Assembly (NCBI RefSeq): GCF_002091635.1 | Contig: NZ_BDAC01000001.1 | Coordinates: 186,001 to 250,000 of the forward strand | Direction of reading: 5' to 3' | Length of the DNA stretch: 64,000 nt | Source: Pseudomonas indica NBRC 103045 | GTDB lineage: Bacteria; Pseudomonadota; Gammaproteobacteria; Pseudomonadales; Pseudomonadaceae | Shown: one piece after another, positions 17,424 through 26,687 of the stretch | Numbering within the stretch: position 1 is the stretch's first letter | How the letters are laid out: every line of letters starts with the position of its first letter | Program-made: the position numbers and the translations under genes | The notes under the pieces: generated by a model | The model's input: only the letters and a program-made list of their open reading frames with translations | The model's database searches: none | Told to the model about the DNA's origin: nothing

Positions 17424-17431
17424 AACAACAA
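17424..17431 (+). promoter_or_regulatory. Hfq/Crc (CA) motif at the cstA start codon
   Basis: AACAACAA lies directly between the CAGGAGA ribosome site and the ATG and includes its first base. It is a perfect AANAANAA match in the position where Hfq with Crc blocks translation in Pseudomonas. Confidence 0.6.
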
Positions 17432-19497
17432 TGCCCCGACTGGCCAGCCATCTCGCCTGGATCGGTGTCGCCCTGCTCGGCGCCTTCGCGCTGGGAACCG
17501 TGGCGCTGCACCGCGGCGAAACCATCAATGCCCTCTGGATCGTCGCCGCGGCCGTGGCGGTCTATCTCATCGCCTACCGCTTCTACGCCCGCTTCATCGC
17601 CACCCGCGTGCTGCAACTCGACCCGCAGCGCATGACCCCGGCGGTGCGCCACAACGACGGCCTCGACTACGTACCGACCAACAGGCACGTACTGTTCGGC
17701 CACCACTTCGCCGCCATTGCCGGCGCCGGCCCGCTGGTCGGCCCGGTGCTGGCCGCCCAGCTCGGCTACCTGCCCGGTATGCTGTGGATTCTCGCCGGTG
17801 CGGTCCTGGCCGGGGCGGTGCAGGATTTCATCGTCCTGTTCATTTCCACTCGCCGCGACGGCCGCTCACTGGGCGACCTGATCAAGTCCGAGATGGGGCC
17901 GATACCCGGCGTCATCGCCCTGTTCGGCACCTTCATGATCATGGTGATCATCCTCGCGGTACTCGCGCTGATCGTGGTGAAGGCCCTGGCCGAGAGCCCC
18001 TGGGGCACCTTCACCGTGATCGCCACCCTGCCCATCGCGGTGTTCATGGGTCTGTACAGCCGCTACCTGCGCCCCGGCCGCATCGGCGAGGTATCGATCA
18101 TCGGCTTCGTCCTGCTGATGCTGGCCATCGTCGGCGGTGGCCAGGTCGCAGCCAGCCCCTACTGGGGGCCGCTGTTCACCTTCACCGGCGTGCAACTGAC
18201 CTGGGCGCTGATCGGCTACGGCTTCGTCGCCGCCGTGCTGCCGGTGTGGCTGGTGCTGGCACCGCGCGACTACCTGTCGACCTTCCTCAAAATCGGCACC
18301 ATTGTCGGCCTGGCCATCGGCATCCTGATCGTCGCCCCCGAGCTGAAGATGCCGGCGGTGACCCGTTTCATGGACGGCACCGGTCCGGTCTGGTCGGGCA
18401 GCGTGTTCCCCTTCCTGTTCATTACCATCGCCTGCGGCGCGGTTTCCGGCTTCCACGCGCTGATCTCCTCGGGCACCACGCCGAAGCTGCTGGAAAACGA
18501 AGCCCACGCGCCCTTCATCGGCTACGGCGGCATGCTGATGGAATCCTTCGTCGCGATCATGGCCCTGGTCGCCGCCGCCTGCATCGAGCCGGGCATTTAC
18601 TTCGCCATGAACAGCCCGGCCGCCGTGCTCGGCACCAGCCCCGAATCCGCTGCCGAGGCGATCGCCCGCTTCGGCTTCGTGATCACCCCGGACATGCTTA
18701 CCAGCACCGCCCAGGCGCTCGGCGAGCACAGCATCATTTCCCGTGCCGGCGGCGCGCCGACCCTGGCCGTGGGCATGGCCGAAATCCTTTCCAAGGTGTT
18801 CGGCGGCGACGGCATGAAAGCCTTCTGGTACCACTTCGCGATTCTCTTCGAGGCGCTGTTCATCCTCACCGCGGTGGACGCCGGCACCCGCGCCGGACGC
18901 TTCATGCTGCAGGATCTGCTGGGCAGCTTCCTGCCGCGCTTCAAGCGTACCGACTCCTGGACCGGCAACCTGATCGCCACCGCCCTCTGCGTCATGGCCT
19001 GGGGCTACTTCCTCTACCAAGGCGTGGTCGATCCGTTCGGCGGCATCAACACCCTCTGGCCGCTGTTCGGCATCTCCAACCAGATGCTCGCCGCCATCGC
19101 GCTGATCCTGGCCACCGTGGTGCTGTTCAAGCTCAAGCGTCATCGCTACGCCTGGGTCACCGCGCTGCCGGCAAGCTGGCTGCTGATCTGCACGCTTTCC
19201 GCCGGCTGGCTGAAAGTGTTCTCCGACGACCCGCGCGTCGGCTTCCTCGCCCACGCCGCCAAATACCGCAACGCCCTGGCCGAAGGCACCGTGCTGGCGC
19301 CGGCGAAGAGCCTGGAGCAGATGCAGCGGGTGGTGTTCAACGACTACCTGGATGCCGGCTTGGCGCTGCTGTTCATGCTGGTGGTGTCGAGCGTACTGGT
19401 CTACGGCATCCGCACCTGCCGGCAGGCCTGGCTGAGCACCCATCCCACCGCGAGGGAAAGCGCCTTCCAGCGCCTGCCGCTGGGCAGCGAGGGCTGA
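17431..19497 (+). CDS. cstA: Carbon starvation protein CstA (pyruvate/peptide transporter family)
   Basis: CstA is a large inner-membrane transporter; E. coli relatives take up pyruvate and have been linked to peptide use. ATG at 17431 gives 688 aa with about 16 hydrophobic segments. Family stretches include TNRHVLFGHHFAAIAGAGPLVG, FISTRRDGRSLGDL, GFHALISSGTTPKLL and DAGTRAGRFMLQDLLG. A CAGGAGA ribosome site precedes it. It heads cstA-ybdD-yjiA, the same trio as in enterobacteria, and is divergent from a two-component system. A CA motif on the start suggests catabolite repression. Confidence 0.95.
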   Translation: MPRLASHLAWIGVALLGAFALGTVALHRGETINALWIVAAAVAVYLIAYRFYARFIATRVLQLDPQRMTPAVRHNDGLDYVPTNRHVLFGHHFAAIAGAGPLVGPVLAAQLGYLPGMLWILAGAVLAGAVQDFIVLFISTRRDGRSLGDLIKSEMGPIPGVIALFGTFMIMVIILAVLALIVVKALAESPWGTFTVIATLPIAVFMGLYSRYLRPGRIGEVSIIGFVLLMLAIVGGGQVAASPYWGPLFTFTGVQLTWALIGYGFVAAVLPVWLVLAPRDYLSTFLKIGTIVGLAIGILIVAPELKMPAVTRFMDGTGPVWSGSVFPFLFITIACGAVSGFHALISSGTTPKLLENEAHAPFIGYGGMLMESFVAIMALVAAACIEPGIYFAMNSPAAVLGTSPESAAEAIARFGFVITPDMLTSTAQALGEHSIISRAGGAPTLAVGMAEILSKVFGGDGMKAFWYHFAILFEALFILTAVDAGTRAGRFMLQDLLGSFLPRFKRTDSWTGNLIATALCVMAWGYFLYQGVVDPFGGINTLWPLFGISNQMLAAIALILATVVLFKLKRHRYAWVTALPASWLLICTLSAGWLKVFSDDPRVGFLAHAAKYRNALAEGTVLAPAKSLEQMQRVVFNDYLDAGLALLFMLVVSSVLVYGIRTCRQAWLSTHPTARESAFQRLPLGSEG

Positions 19498-19500
19498 GCC

Positions 19501-19695
19501 GTGTTCGACACGCTGGGCAGGCTCGGCAAATACCTGGGGCAGGCGGCCAACCTGATGGTCGGCCTACCCGATTACGACGCCTATCTCGAGCACATGCGGG
19601 AGAACCACCCCGAACGGGAACCGATGACCTACGAGGCGTTCTTCCGCGACCGCCAGGAAGCCCGCTACGGCGGCGGCCAGGGCCGCTGCTGCTAG
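19501..19695 (+). CDS. YbdD/YjiX family small protein
   Basis: This 64-aa protein starts at GTG ([32 protein letters not shown]), three bases after cstA. The signature LVGxPDYDxYxxHMxxxHPxxxxMTYxEFFRxRQxARYG is clear, as in the E. coli proteins encoded next to CstA and BtsT. It ends in GRCC, a cysteine pair typical of the family. In E. coli the partner is needed for pyruvate transport by the CstA-type transporter; the same is likely here. Confidence 0.92.
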   Translation: MFDTLGRLGKYLGQAANLMVGLPDYDAYLEHMRENHPEREPMTYEAFFRDRQEARYGGGQGRCC

Positions 19696-19718
19696 CCTGA
19701 AAAAGGAGACAGACGGAC

Positions 19719-20708
19719 ATGACCTCTCCCACCCCCATCCCGGTCACTCTGCTGACCGGATTCCTCGGAGCCGGCAAGACCACCCTGCTCAACCGCCTGC
19801 TGCAAGCCGATCATGGCCAGCGCATCGCGGTGATCGAGAACGAGTTCGGCCCGGTGAGCATCGACAGTGCGCTGCTGGTGCGCGACACCGCCGAAGTCAT
19901 CGAGATGACCAACGGCTGCCTCTGCTGCACAATCCGCGGCGATCTGGCCGGCCACCTGCGGGACCTGCACCGGCGTCGCGCGGCCGGCGAGCTGGCGTTC
20001 GACCGGCTGGTGATCGAGACCACCGGCCTGGCCGACCCGACGCCGCTGGTGCAGACCTTCTTCGGCGACCCGGACCTGCTCGAGACCTACCAGCTCGACG
20101 GTGTGCTCACCCTGGTCGATGCCGTGCACGCCGACCGGCAGCTCGACGAGCATGCCGTGGCGCGTAAGCAGGTCGGTTTCGCCGATCTGCTGCTGGTCAG
20201 CAAGGCCGACCTGATCAACGAACAGGACCTGATCGCCCTGGGCCAGCGGCTGGCCGCGATCAATCCGCTGGCCACGCAACACGTCCTCTGGCCCGGCGAG
20301 CTGCCCTATGCCGACTGGTTCTCGCTGCGCAGCTTCCACCTCGACACCCGGGCACCGACCGGCCTCGTCGAGCCGGCGCGCTTTCGCCCGGTCACCCGTT
20401 CCTTCGCCGACGACATCGCCGCGCTGCACTGGCAGCACGACGGCCGGGTCGACCGGCAGAAGGTCGGCGCGGTGGTGCAGGGCCTGCTCGCCGAACGCAG
20501 CGACGACCTGCTGCGCTACAAGGGCGTGCTGGCCGTGCATGACGACCCGCGCCGCCTGATCTTCCAAGGCGTGCACCGGATCGCCGGGTTCGACTACGGC
20601 GAGGCCTGGGAGTCGGAGGACAGGGCGCGCTGCGACATCGTGCTGATCGGCCGGGACCTGCCGACGGAACGGTTGCGCACAGAGCTGGACGGTTGCGCCT
20701 TCGGTTAG
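19719..20708 (+). CDS. yjiA: CobW/G3E-family GTPase, YjiA type
   Basis: This 329-aa metal-binding GTPase has Walker A GFLGAGKTT (residues 14-22), the CxCC metal motif in MTNGCLCCTIRGDL, ETTGLADP (Walker B/switch region), SKADLI in place of NKxD, and a C-terminal CobW domain (ALHWQHDGRV, RLIFQGVHRI). E. coli YjiA binds transition metals; the client is unknown. The gene follows ybdD by 23 bp with an AAAAGGAG site, completing the cstA-ybdD-yjiA set. Its stop codon runs into a 184-bp repeat element. Confidence 0.92.
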   Translation: MTSPTPIPVTLLTGFLGAGKTTLLNRLLQADHGQRIAVIENEFGPVSIDSALLVRDTAEVIEMTNGCLCCTIRGDLAGHLRDLHRRRAAGELAFDRLVIETTGLADPTPLVQTFFGDPDLLETYQLDGVLTLVDAVHADRQLDEHAVARKQVGFADLLLVSKADLINEQDLIALGQRLAAINPLATQHVLWPGELPYADWFSLRSFHLDTRAPTGLVEPARFRPVTRSFADDIAALHWQHDGRVDRQKVGAVVQGLLAERSDDLLRYKGVLAVHDDPRRLIFQGVHRIAGFDYGEAWESEDRARCDIVLIGRDLPTERLRTELDGCAFG

Positions 20709-20890
20709 AGCCTGTTTACGATCTCGCGAGCTAGAGCCATGCAAGGCCTCGGCGGCCCCACGAAAACAGGCCGGGCCGCGTAGGCGAGGACGCGCTGGGG
20801 TCGCATTCGACTTTACGAGTTGTAAATGAGCAGTCCGAGTCTGTTTTTAACGCAGCAGGGCCGACGCGCAGCAGATTGTAAACAGGCTCT
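20707..20890. mobile_element. 184-bp MITE-like element with 13-bp terminal inverted repeats
   Basis: AGAGCCTGTTTAC (20707-20719) is perfectly repeated in inverted form, GTAAACAGGCTCT (20878-20890). The inside has no coding capacity and includes CTCGCGAG and a second GAGCCATGCAAGGC block. The left end overlaps the yjiA stop codon by two bases. Size, perfect termini and lack of a gene fit a miniature inverted-repeat element. No clean target-site duplication was recognised. Confidence 0.6.
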
Positions 20891-20891
20891 T

Positions 20892-20908
20892 AGAGCCTGC
20901 AAGGCTCT
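20892..20908 (-). terminator. Small hairpin after dtd
   Basis: AGAGCCT (20892-20898) and AGGCTCT (20902-20908) form a 7-bp stem with a 3-nt loop two bases after the dtd stop. It repeats the AGAGCCTG end of the adjacent element. No T-run follows, so terminator function is uncertain. Confidence 0.35.
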
Positions 20909-20910
20909 GG

Positions 20911-21348
20911 TCAGACGTCCAGCAGAAAGGTCACCGGCCCGTCATTGACCAGATGCACCTGCATCTCGGCACCGAAGCGGCCGGTGGCGACCTGCGGGTG
21001 TTTCTCCCGCGCCTGCTTCACCAGCAGATCGAACAGGGCCTCGCCCTGGGCCGGCGGCGCGGCGCTGGAAAAGCTCGGGCGCAGGCCGCTCTTGGTATCG
21101 GCGGCCAAGGTGAACTGCGACACCAGCAGCAGGCCGCCGCCGACGTCGCTCAGCGAGCGGTTCATCTTGCCCTCGGCATCGCTGAATACCCGGTAGTTGA
21201 GCAACTTGTGCAGCAGCTTGGCGACGCTCGCCTCGGTGTCCTGCGGCTCCACCCCGACCAGCACCAGCAGGCCCTGGTCGATGGCGCCGACGATCTCTCC
21301 CGCAACTTCCACCCGCGCACCGCGGACGCGCTGGATCAGCCCCTTCAT
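20911..21348 (-). CDS. dtd: D-aminoacyl-tRNA deacylase
   Basis: Dtd removes D-amino acids (and glycine from tRNA-Ala) from mischarged tRNA. It has 145 aa and starts [15 protein letters not shown]. The hallmark motifs are [11 protein letters not shown] (SQxT) and the C-terminal cross-subunit Gly-cisPro motif [46 protein letters not shown] is complete. The start overlaps the pip stop by four bases, so the two are in one operon. Confidence 0.95.
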   Translation of the reverse strand: MKGLIQRVRGARVEVAGEIVGAIDQGLLVLVGVEPQDTEASVAKLLHKLLNYRVFSDAEGKMNRSLSDVGGGLLLVSQFTLAADTKSGLRPSFSSAAPPAQGEALFDLLVKQAREKHPQVATGRFGAEMQVHLVNDGPVTFLLDV

Positions 21349-22316
21349 GCTTCGTCGGGGGCCAGGTCGAGCAGGCGGCGGGCGATCTGGTTGGTAGCGC
21401 GCACCAGGGCGTCGCTGATCCCCGGCTCGCCAGCGGCGTGGCCGGCATCGCGGACGATCTGCAACTCGCTGTTCGGCCAGGCCTGGTGCAGCTCCCAGGC
21501 GTTGTCCAGCGGACAGACCACGTCATAGCGACCATGCACGATGATGCCCGGCAGGTGGGCGATCTTGTGCATATCGCGGAGCAGTTGGTTGGGCTCGAGA
21601 AAAGCGTTGTTGAGGAAGTAGTGGCACTCGATACGGGCGATGGACAGCGCCCGGTGCGACTCGGTGAAGCGGTCCACCACCTGCGGGTTGGGGCGCAGCG
21701 TCAGGGTGCGGCCCTCCCAGCAGGACCACGCCTTGGCGGCATGCATCTGGGCGATCTGGTCGGCGCCGGTCAGGCGCTTGTAGTAGGCCTGCATCAGCTC
21801 GCCGCGCTCTTCCGGCGGGATCGGCGCCAGGTAGTCCTGCCAATAGTCGGGGAACAGGCGGCTCGCCCCCTCCTGGTAGAACCAGTGGAACTCCTGTGGG
21901 CGGCAAAGGAAGACACCGCGCAGGACCAGCGCATGCACGCGGTCGGGGTGGGTCTGGGCGTAGGCCAGGGCCAGGGTCGAGCCCCAGGAACCGCCAAACA
22001 GTACCCATTTTTCGATGCCCAGGTGCTCGCGGATGCGCTCCAGGTCGGCGACCAGGTGCCAGGTGGTGTTATTTTCCAGGCTCGCGTGGGGAGTGGACCG
22101 ACCGCAGCCGCGCTGATCGAAGGTGACGATGCGGTACAGGTTGGGATCGAAGAAGCGGCGGCTCAGGGCATCGCAACCGGCACCCGGTCCGCCATGGATG
22201 AACACCACCGGCAAGCCGTCCGGCGAGCCACTCTCGTCGACGTAGAGAACGTGCGGTTCTTCCACGGGCAGCTCGTGGCGAGCGTAAGGCTTAATCTCCG
22301 GAAACAAAGTCTGCAT
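21345..22316 (-). CDS. pip: Proline iminopeptidase
   Basis: This alpha/beta hydrolase removes N-terminal proline from peptides. [18 protein letters not shown] gives 323 aa, as in relatives; in-frame residues upstream look untranslated. The oxyanion segment [19 protein letters not shown] and the nucleophile box [13 protein letters not shown] (Ser near residue 110) are intact, with Asp in [13 protein letters not shown] and His in [11 protein letters not shown]. dtd follows with a 4-bp overlap. Confidence 0.95.
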   Translation of the reverse strand: MQTLFPEIKPYARHELPVEEPHVLYVDESGSPDGLPVVFIHGGPGAGCDALSRRFFDPNLYRIVTFDQRGCGRSTPHASLENNTTWHLVADLERIREHLGIEKWVLFGGSWGSTLALAYAQTHPDRVHALVLRGVFLCRPQEFHWFYQEGASRLFPDYWQDYLAPIPPEERGELMQAYYKRLTGADQIAQMHAAKAWSCWEGRTLTLRPNPQVVDRFTESHRALSIARIECHYFLNNAFLEPNQLLRDMHKIAHLPGIIVHGRYDVVCPLDNAWELHQAWPNSELQIVRDAGHAAGEPGISDALVRATNQIARRLLDLAPDEA

Positions 22317-22542
22317 GCTGCACTCCCGAGTCTGTGCGTACGGTCCTGTCAGGTCAGCGTCCGGGGTTTCGTTCCTGAAAACCCGGGCGGCCCGTCGAGG
22401 CCGGTACGTCCGGACTCGACCCCACCCGGCAAGCCGGGTGCTCACACATCCTTGTAAGGGGCGGAAACAGGGAGTTCCCCTGCGCCGCCTTGGCGTCGAT
22501 CATTTCGTAAAGGGCATCATAACCATGAAAAAGGAGTTCAGC

Positions 22543-22974
22543 ATGCCGCCCAGACTATTTGTCGCCCCTCTTTTGCTTCTTTTTGCACTGGTCGCCGGTT
22601 GCGGGCGTGACGATCCACAAGCCGCGCTCGAAAAGGCCGTACAGCAATTGCAGGAGAACATCGAGGCGAAGCGGACCGGCGACGTGCTCGACCAGTTGCA
22701 TCCGCAGTTCATCGCCCGCCAGGAATTCGACCGCGACTGGGCCAAGCGCACCATGACCCTGTTGTTCATGCGCCACAAGAACATCAAAGTGCTGGCCCTG
22801 AGCAAGGACAGCCGGATCGACCCGACCTACCGGGACAAGGGCCGCACCGACGCCCAGGTCGCCCTGACCGGCGCCGAGGGGCTGATCCCCGACAGCGCCC
22901 GGCATTACAGCGTGAAGCTGGAGTGGTGGCTGGAAGACGGCGAGTGGAAGCTGGCGCGGCTGGACTGGGAATGA
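22543..22974 (+). CDS. Putative lipoprotein
   Basis: This 143-aa protein starts MPPRLFVAPLLLLFALVAGCGRD, a type II signal peptide with lipobox LVAGC (Cys20), so it should be lipidated. ATG at 22543 has AAAAGGAG upstream; an ATG six codons earlier is possible. The mature part starts with a helix (AALEKAVQQLQENIEAKRTGDVLDQLHPQF) and ends in beta-type sequence (HYSVKLEWWLEDGEWKLARLDWE), like NTF2/SnoaL-type folds, but I do not assign a family. It is divergent from pip. Confidence 0.75.
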   Translation: MPPRLFVAPLLLLFALVAGCGRDDPQAALEKAVQQLQENIEAKRTGDVLDQLHPQFIARQEFDRDWAKRTMTLLFMRHKNIKVLALSKDSRIDPTYRDKGRTDAQVALTGAEGLIPDSARHYSVKLEWWLEDGEWKLARLDWE

Positions 22975-22989
22975 CACCGCTGCGCTGAT

Positions 22990-23036
22990 GCGACGCAGAG
23001 CGTCGCGGGAGGCGTTCCCACGCCGAGCGTGGGAAC
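22990..23036. repeat. REP-like element with two adjacent hairpins
   Basis: GCGACGC-AGA-GCGTCGC (22990-23006) is followed seven bases later by GTTCCCACGC-CGA-GCGTGGGAAC (23014-23036). Both stems are perfect. The GTTCCCACGC/GCGTGGGAAC pair is a common intergenic repeat in Pseudomonas. It sits between the convergent lipoprotein and hutH genes and may stop transcription from both sides. Confidence 0.7.
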
Positions 23037-23068
23037 GATCTTCTCCTCACCCCTTCCTCTTCATCTCC

Positions 23069-24601
23069 TCACGCATACAACCTTTCCGCGCCCACCCAAC
23101 GCTGGAACCGCCCTTGCTCCACCCAGGCGCGAGCGGCGGCAATATCCGGGGCGAAGTAGCGGTCGGCGCTGTAGCGCGGGACCTCGGCGCGGATCAGAGC
23201 CATTACCTCTTCCAGCGCCGGCGTGGTGTTCAGCGGGCGGTGGAAGTCCACGCCCTGGGCGGCAGCAAGCAGTTCGATGGCGACCACCCCGGCGCTGTTG
23301 CCGGCCATGTCCGCCAGGCGGCGGGCGGCGAAGGTGGCCATGGACACATGGTCTTCCTGGTTCGCCGAGGTAGGCAGGCTGTCCACCGAGGCCGGGTGGG
23401 CCCAGGTTTTGTTCTCCGAGGCCAGGGCCGCGGCGGTCACCTGGGCGATCATGAAGCCGGAATTGAGCCCGCCCTCTTCCACCAGGAACGCCGGCAGACC
23501 GGACAACGCCGGGTCGACCAACTGGGCGATGCGCCGCTCGGACAACGCGCCGATCTCGGCGATGGCCAGGGCCAGGACGTCGGCGGCCATGGCCACCGGC
23601 TCGGCGTGGAAATTGCCGCCGGACAGCACATCGCCATCGGCGGCGAATACCAGCGGGTTATCGGAAACGGCATTGGCCTCGCGCAGGAACACCCCGGCGG
23701 CGAAGCGCAGATGATCCAGGCAGGCACCCATCACCTGCGGCTGGCAGCGCAGGGAATACGGGTCCTGCACGCGTTTGCAGTGGATGTGCGAATCGTGGAT
23801 GCCGCTGTCGGTGAGCAGATGGCGGTAGAGCGCAGCGACGGCGATCTGCCCCGGCTGGCCGCGTACCGCCTGGATGCGTTCGTCGAAGGGCACATAGGAG
23901 CCCTTCAGGGCTTCCACCGACAGCGCACCGGCCACCACGGCGGCGGCGAACAACTGTTCGGCCTGGAACAGCCCGCGCAGGGCCAGCGCGGTGGAGACCT
24001 GGGTGCCGTTGAGCAATGCCAGTCCCTCCTTCGGCCCCAGCTCCACCGGCGCCAGCCCGGCCAGGCGCAGTCCCTCGGCGGCCGGCATGACCCGGCCCTC
24101 GATTCGCACCTGTCCTTCGCCGAGCAGCGCCGCCGCCAGATGGGCCAGCGGCGCCAGATCGCCGGACGCACCCACCGAACCCTGGGCCGGGATGCACGGG
24201 TAGATGTCGCGGTCGAGCAACGCCACCAGCGCCTCCAACACACCCCGGCTGATGCCGGAATGACCACGGGCCAGGGAGCCGATCTTCAGCACCATGATCA
24301 GCCGCACGCTGGCGTCGTCCAGCAACGGGCCGGTGCCACAGCTGTGCGACAGCACCAGATTGCGCTGCAACTGGCTGAGCTGGTCGGCGGGGATCGAGGT
24401 CCGCGCCAGCAGGCCGAAACCGGTGTTGATGCCGTAGACGGTGCGCTCCCCGGCGATGATCTCCGCCACCGCCGCGCTGGAAGCATCGACGGCGGCGAAG
24501 CAGGCGGGGTCCAGGCGCAGGGCGACGGGCTGGCGGTAGGCCAGGCGCAGTTGCTCCAGGGTCAGGTGGCCAGGCGTGAGATGCAGGGTGGTTTTGCTCA
24601 T
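23069..24601 (-). CDS. hutH: Histidine ammonia-lyase HutH
   Basis: HutH converts histidine to urocanate and ammonia. It has 510 aa, the length of the P. putida enzyme. The MIO cofactor triad Ala145-Ser146-Gly147 is present in [12 protein letters not shown]. Other active-site elements are [29 protein letters not shown] and [10 protein letters not shown]. It is the last gene of the hut operon, right after hutG (4-bp gap). Confidence 0.96.
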   Translation of the reverse strand: MSKTTLHLTPGHLTLEQLRLAYRQPVALRLDPACFAAVDASSAAVAEIIAGERTVYGINTGFGLLARTSIPADQLSQLQRNLVLSHSCGTGPLLDDASVRLIMVLKIGSLARGHSGISRGVLEALVALLDRDIYPCIPAQGSVGASGDLAPLAHLAAALLGEGQVRIEGRVMPAAEGLRLAGLAPVELGPKEGLALLNGTQVSTALALRGLFQAEQLFAAAVVAGALSVEALKGSYVPFDERIQAVRGQPGQIAVAALYRHLLTDSGIHDSHIHCKRVQDPYSLRCQPQVMGACLDHLRFAAGVFLREANAVSDNPLVFAADGDVLSGGNFHAEPVAMAADVLALAIAEIGALSERRIAQLVDPALSGLPAFLVEEGGLNSGFMIAQVTAAALASENKTWAHPASVDSLPTSANQEDHVSMATFAARRLADMAGNSAGVVAIELLAAAQGVDFHRPLNTTPALEEVMALIRAEVPRYSADRYFAPDIAAARAWVEQGRFQRWVGAERLYA

Positions 24602-24605
24602 TTTT

Positions 24606-25421
24606 TTATTTTCCTTGGCGCTGTGCGTGGTGCTCTTGGCCCCAGGCCAGCAGTTCTTCGAGGAGTTGTCGCAGGATTCGCCGGGTCGGCGCTGCGAGGT
24701 CTTCGCGGTAGGCGAAAGGTTCGGATTCGTTCATGTAGGTGCACTGCGCCAGTTCGAGCTGGACCGCATGGACATCCTCGGCCGGGCGCCCGTAGTGACG
24801 GGTGATGTGGCCACCCTTGAAACGGCCGTTGAGCACATGGCTGTAACCCTCGGCGCCGGCGCACACAGCCTGTAGCCGGGCGGCCATCGACGGTGCGCAA
24901 CTGGCGTTGTCGAAGGTGCCCAGATTGAAATCCGGCAGGCGCCCATCGAACAGGCGCGGCACCTGCGAGCGAATCGAGTGCGCGTCGAACAGCAGCGCGT
25001 AGCCGAATTCACGCTTGAGACGCGCCAGCTCGTCGGCCAGGGCGCGGTGATAGGGCGTCCAGATTTCCCGCAGATAACGGGTGCGCTCGTCGGCCGAGGG
25101 CTCGACGCCGGCCTGGAACAGCGGCTCGCCATCGAACAGAGTCGATGGGAACAGCCCGGTGGTGGCGCCGGCATAGAGCGGTGTGTCGTCCTCCGGCCGG
25201 TTGAGGTCGATGACGAAGCGCGAGTAGCCGGCGGCGATCACGCTGGCGCCCAGTTCATCGGCGAAATCGTACAGCCGGGGGATGTGCCAGTCGGTGTCCG
25301 GCAGGCTGAGCGCGGCCGGCACCAGCCCGGCCTCGACCGCCGGGGTCAGGCGGGTGCCGGCATGGGGCATGCTGATCAGCAGCGGCACGCGGCCCTGCCG
25401 GAAGGTGAAAGCGTCGATCAT
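24606..25421 (-). CDS. hutG: N-formylglutamate deformylase HutG
   Basis: HutG hydrolyses N-formylglutamate to glutamate and formate, the last step of the five-step pathway that uses HutF. From [22 protein letters not shown] it is 271 aa. The FGase-family metal-dependent motifs [36 protein letters not shown] and [10 protein letters not shown] are visible. The upstream in-frame start (MDANPF) falls in the gap after hutI and is less likely. The gene lies 66 bp after hutI. Confidence 0.94.
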   Translation of the reverse strand: MIDAFTFRQGRVPLLISMPHAGTRLTPAVEAGLVPAALSLPDTDWHIPRLYDFADELGASVIAAGYSRFVIDLNRPEDDTPLYAGATTGLFPSTLFDGEPLFQAGVEPSADERTRYLREIWTPYHRALADELARLKREFGYALLFDAHSIRSQVPRLFDGRLPDFNLGTFDNASCAPSMAARLQAVCAGAEGYSHVLNGRFKGGHITRHYGRPAEDVHAVQLELAQCTYMNESEPFAYREDLAAPTRRILRQLLEELLAWGQEHHAQRQGK

Positions 25422-25487
25422 GTCAGGTACTCCGGGTCGTTCGATCGCGAATGGATTCGCGTCCACAGATTCGGTAGAGGGGCTGCC

Positions 25488-26687
25488 TCATCGCACGTCC
25501 TCGCCCTGCCGGACCACCCGCTTGGGCAGATCGCCGCCCAGCCAGTAGGCCAGCTCGGCGGGGCGCTGGATATCCCAGGCGACGAAATCGGCGCGCTTGC
25601 CGACCTCCAGGCTGCCCAGTTCCGCGTCCAGGCCGAGGGCCCGGGCGGCGTGCAGGGTGACGCCGGCCAGGGCTTCTTCCGGGGTCAGGCGGAACGAGGT
25701 GCAGGCCATGTTCAGCATCAGGCGCAGCGACAGCGCCGGTGAGGTGCCGGGATTGAGGTCGCTGGCGATGGCCATGGCCACGCCGTGCCGGCGCAGTAGA
25801 TCGATGGGCGGCAGGCGGGTTTCGCGCAGCAAGTAGAAGGCGCCGGGCAGCAGCACCGCGACGGTGCCAGCCGTGGCCATGGCGCGCACGTCGTCCTCGG
25901 TCATGTATTCGAGGTGATCGGCGGACAGCGCCCGGTAGCGCGCCGCCAGGCTGGAACCGCCCAGCGACGACAGTTGCTCGGCATGCAGCTTGACCGGCAG
26001 GCCCAGCGCGGTGGCCGCCTGGAACACCCGCTCCACCTGCGCCGGCGAGAACGCCAGATGCTCGCAAAAAGCATCCACCGCATCCACCAGCCCCTCGGCG
26101 GCCAGGGCCGGCAGCAGTTCGGTGCAGATGTGTTCGATGTAATCGTCGGGCCGCCCGGCGTATTCCGACGGCAACGCATGGGCCGCCAGGCAGGTGGCGC
26201 GCACCGTCAGCGGCAGGCGCTCGCCCAGGCGGCGGGCGACGCGCAGCATCTTGCGCTCGCTGGCCAGGTCGAGGCCGTAACCGGACTTGATCTCCACCGT
26301 GGTCACGCCGTCGCGCAGCAGGTTGCGCAGGCGCCGCTCGGCACTGGCCAGCAGTTCGTCTTCACTGGATTCGCGGGTGGCGCGCACGGTGCTGGCGATG
26401 CCACCGCCGGCCGCGGCGATCTCCGCGTAGCTGGCGCCTTGCAGGCGCATTTCGAATTCGCCGCTGCGGTCGCCGCCGAACACCGCGTGGGTGTGGCAGT
26501 CGATCAGGCCCGGCGTGATCCAGGTACCGCCGAGATCGACGGTCTCGTCCGCGCCACCTGGCGCCTCATGGCGCGGGCCGATCCAGGCGATGCGCCCGCC
26601 CTCCACCAGCAGGGCGGCGTCCTCGATGATCGAATAGCGCCCGCCGCGCATCGTCGCGGCATGGGCGTTCAGCCAGAGTCGTTTCAT
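25488..26687 (-). CDS. hutI: Imidazolonepropionase HutI
   Basis: HutI opens 4-imidazolone-5-propionate to N-formimino-glutamate. It has 399 aa and starts [16 protein letters not shown]. The amidohydrolase metal motif [15 protein letters not shown] (His pair), [23 protein letters not shown] and SDLNPGTSP are all as in the family. The start overlaps the stop of the upstream lyase-like gene by four bases. Confidence 0.96.
   Translation of the reverse strand: MKRLWLNAHAATMRGGRYSIIEDAALLVEGGRIAWIGPRHEAPGGADETVDLGGTWITPGLIDCHTHAVFGGDRSGEFEMRLQGASYAEIAAAGGGIASTVRATRESSEDELLASAERRLRNLLRDGVTTVEIKSGYGLDLASERKMLRVARRLGERLPLTVRATCLAAHALPSEYAGRPDDYIEHICTELLPALAAEGLVDAVDAFCEHLAFSPAQVERVFQAATALGLPVKLHAEQLSSLGGSSLAARYRALSADHLEYMTEDDVRAMATAGTVAVLLPGAFYLLRETRLPPIDLLRRHGVAMAIASDLNPGTSPALSLRLMLNMACTSFRLTPEEALAGVTLHAARALGLDAELGSLEVGKRADFVAWDIQRPAELAYWLGGDLPKRVVRQGEDVR

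Noticed and set aside
23014-23036. The REP stem as part of a CRISPR repeat
   Set aside because: Only one copy is present and no spacer array follows.
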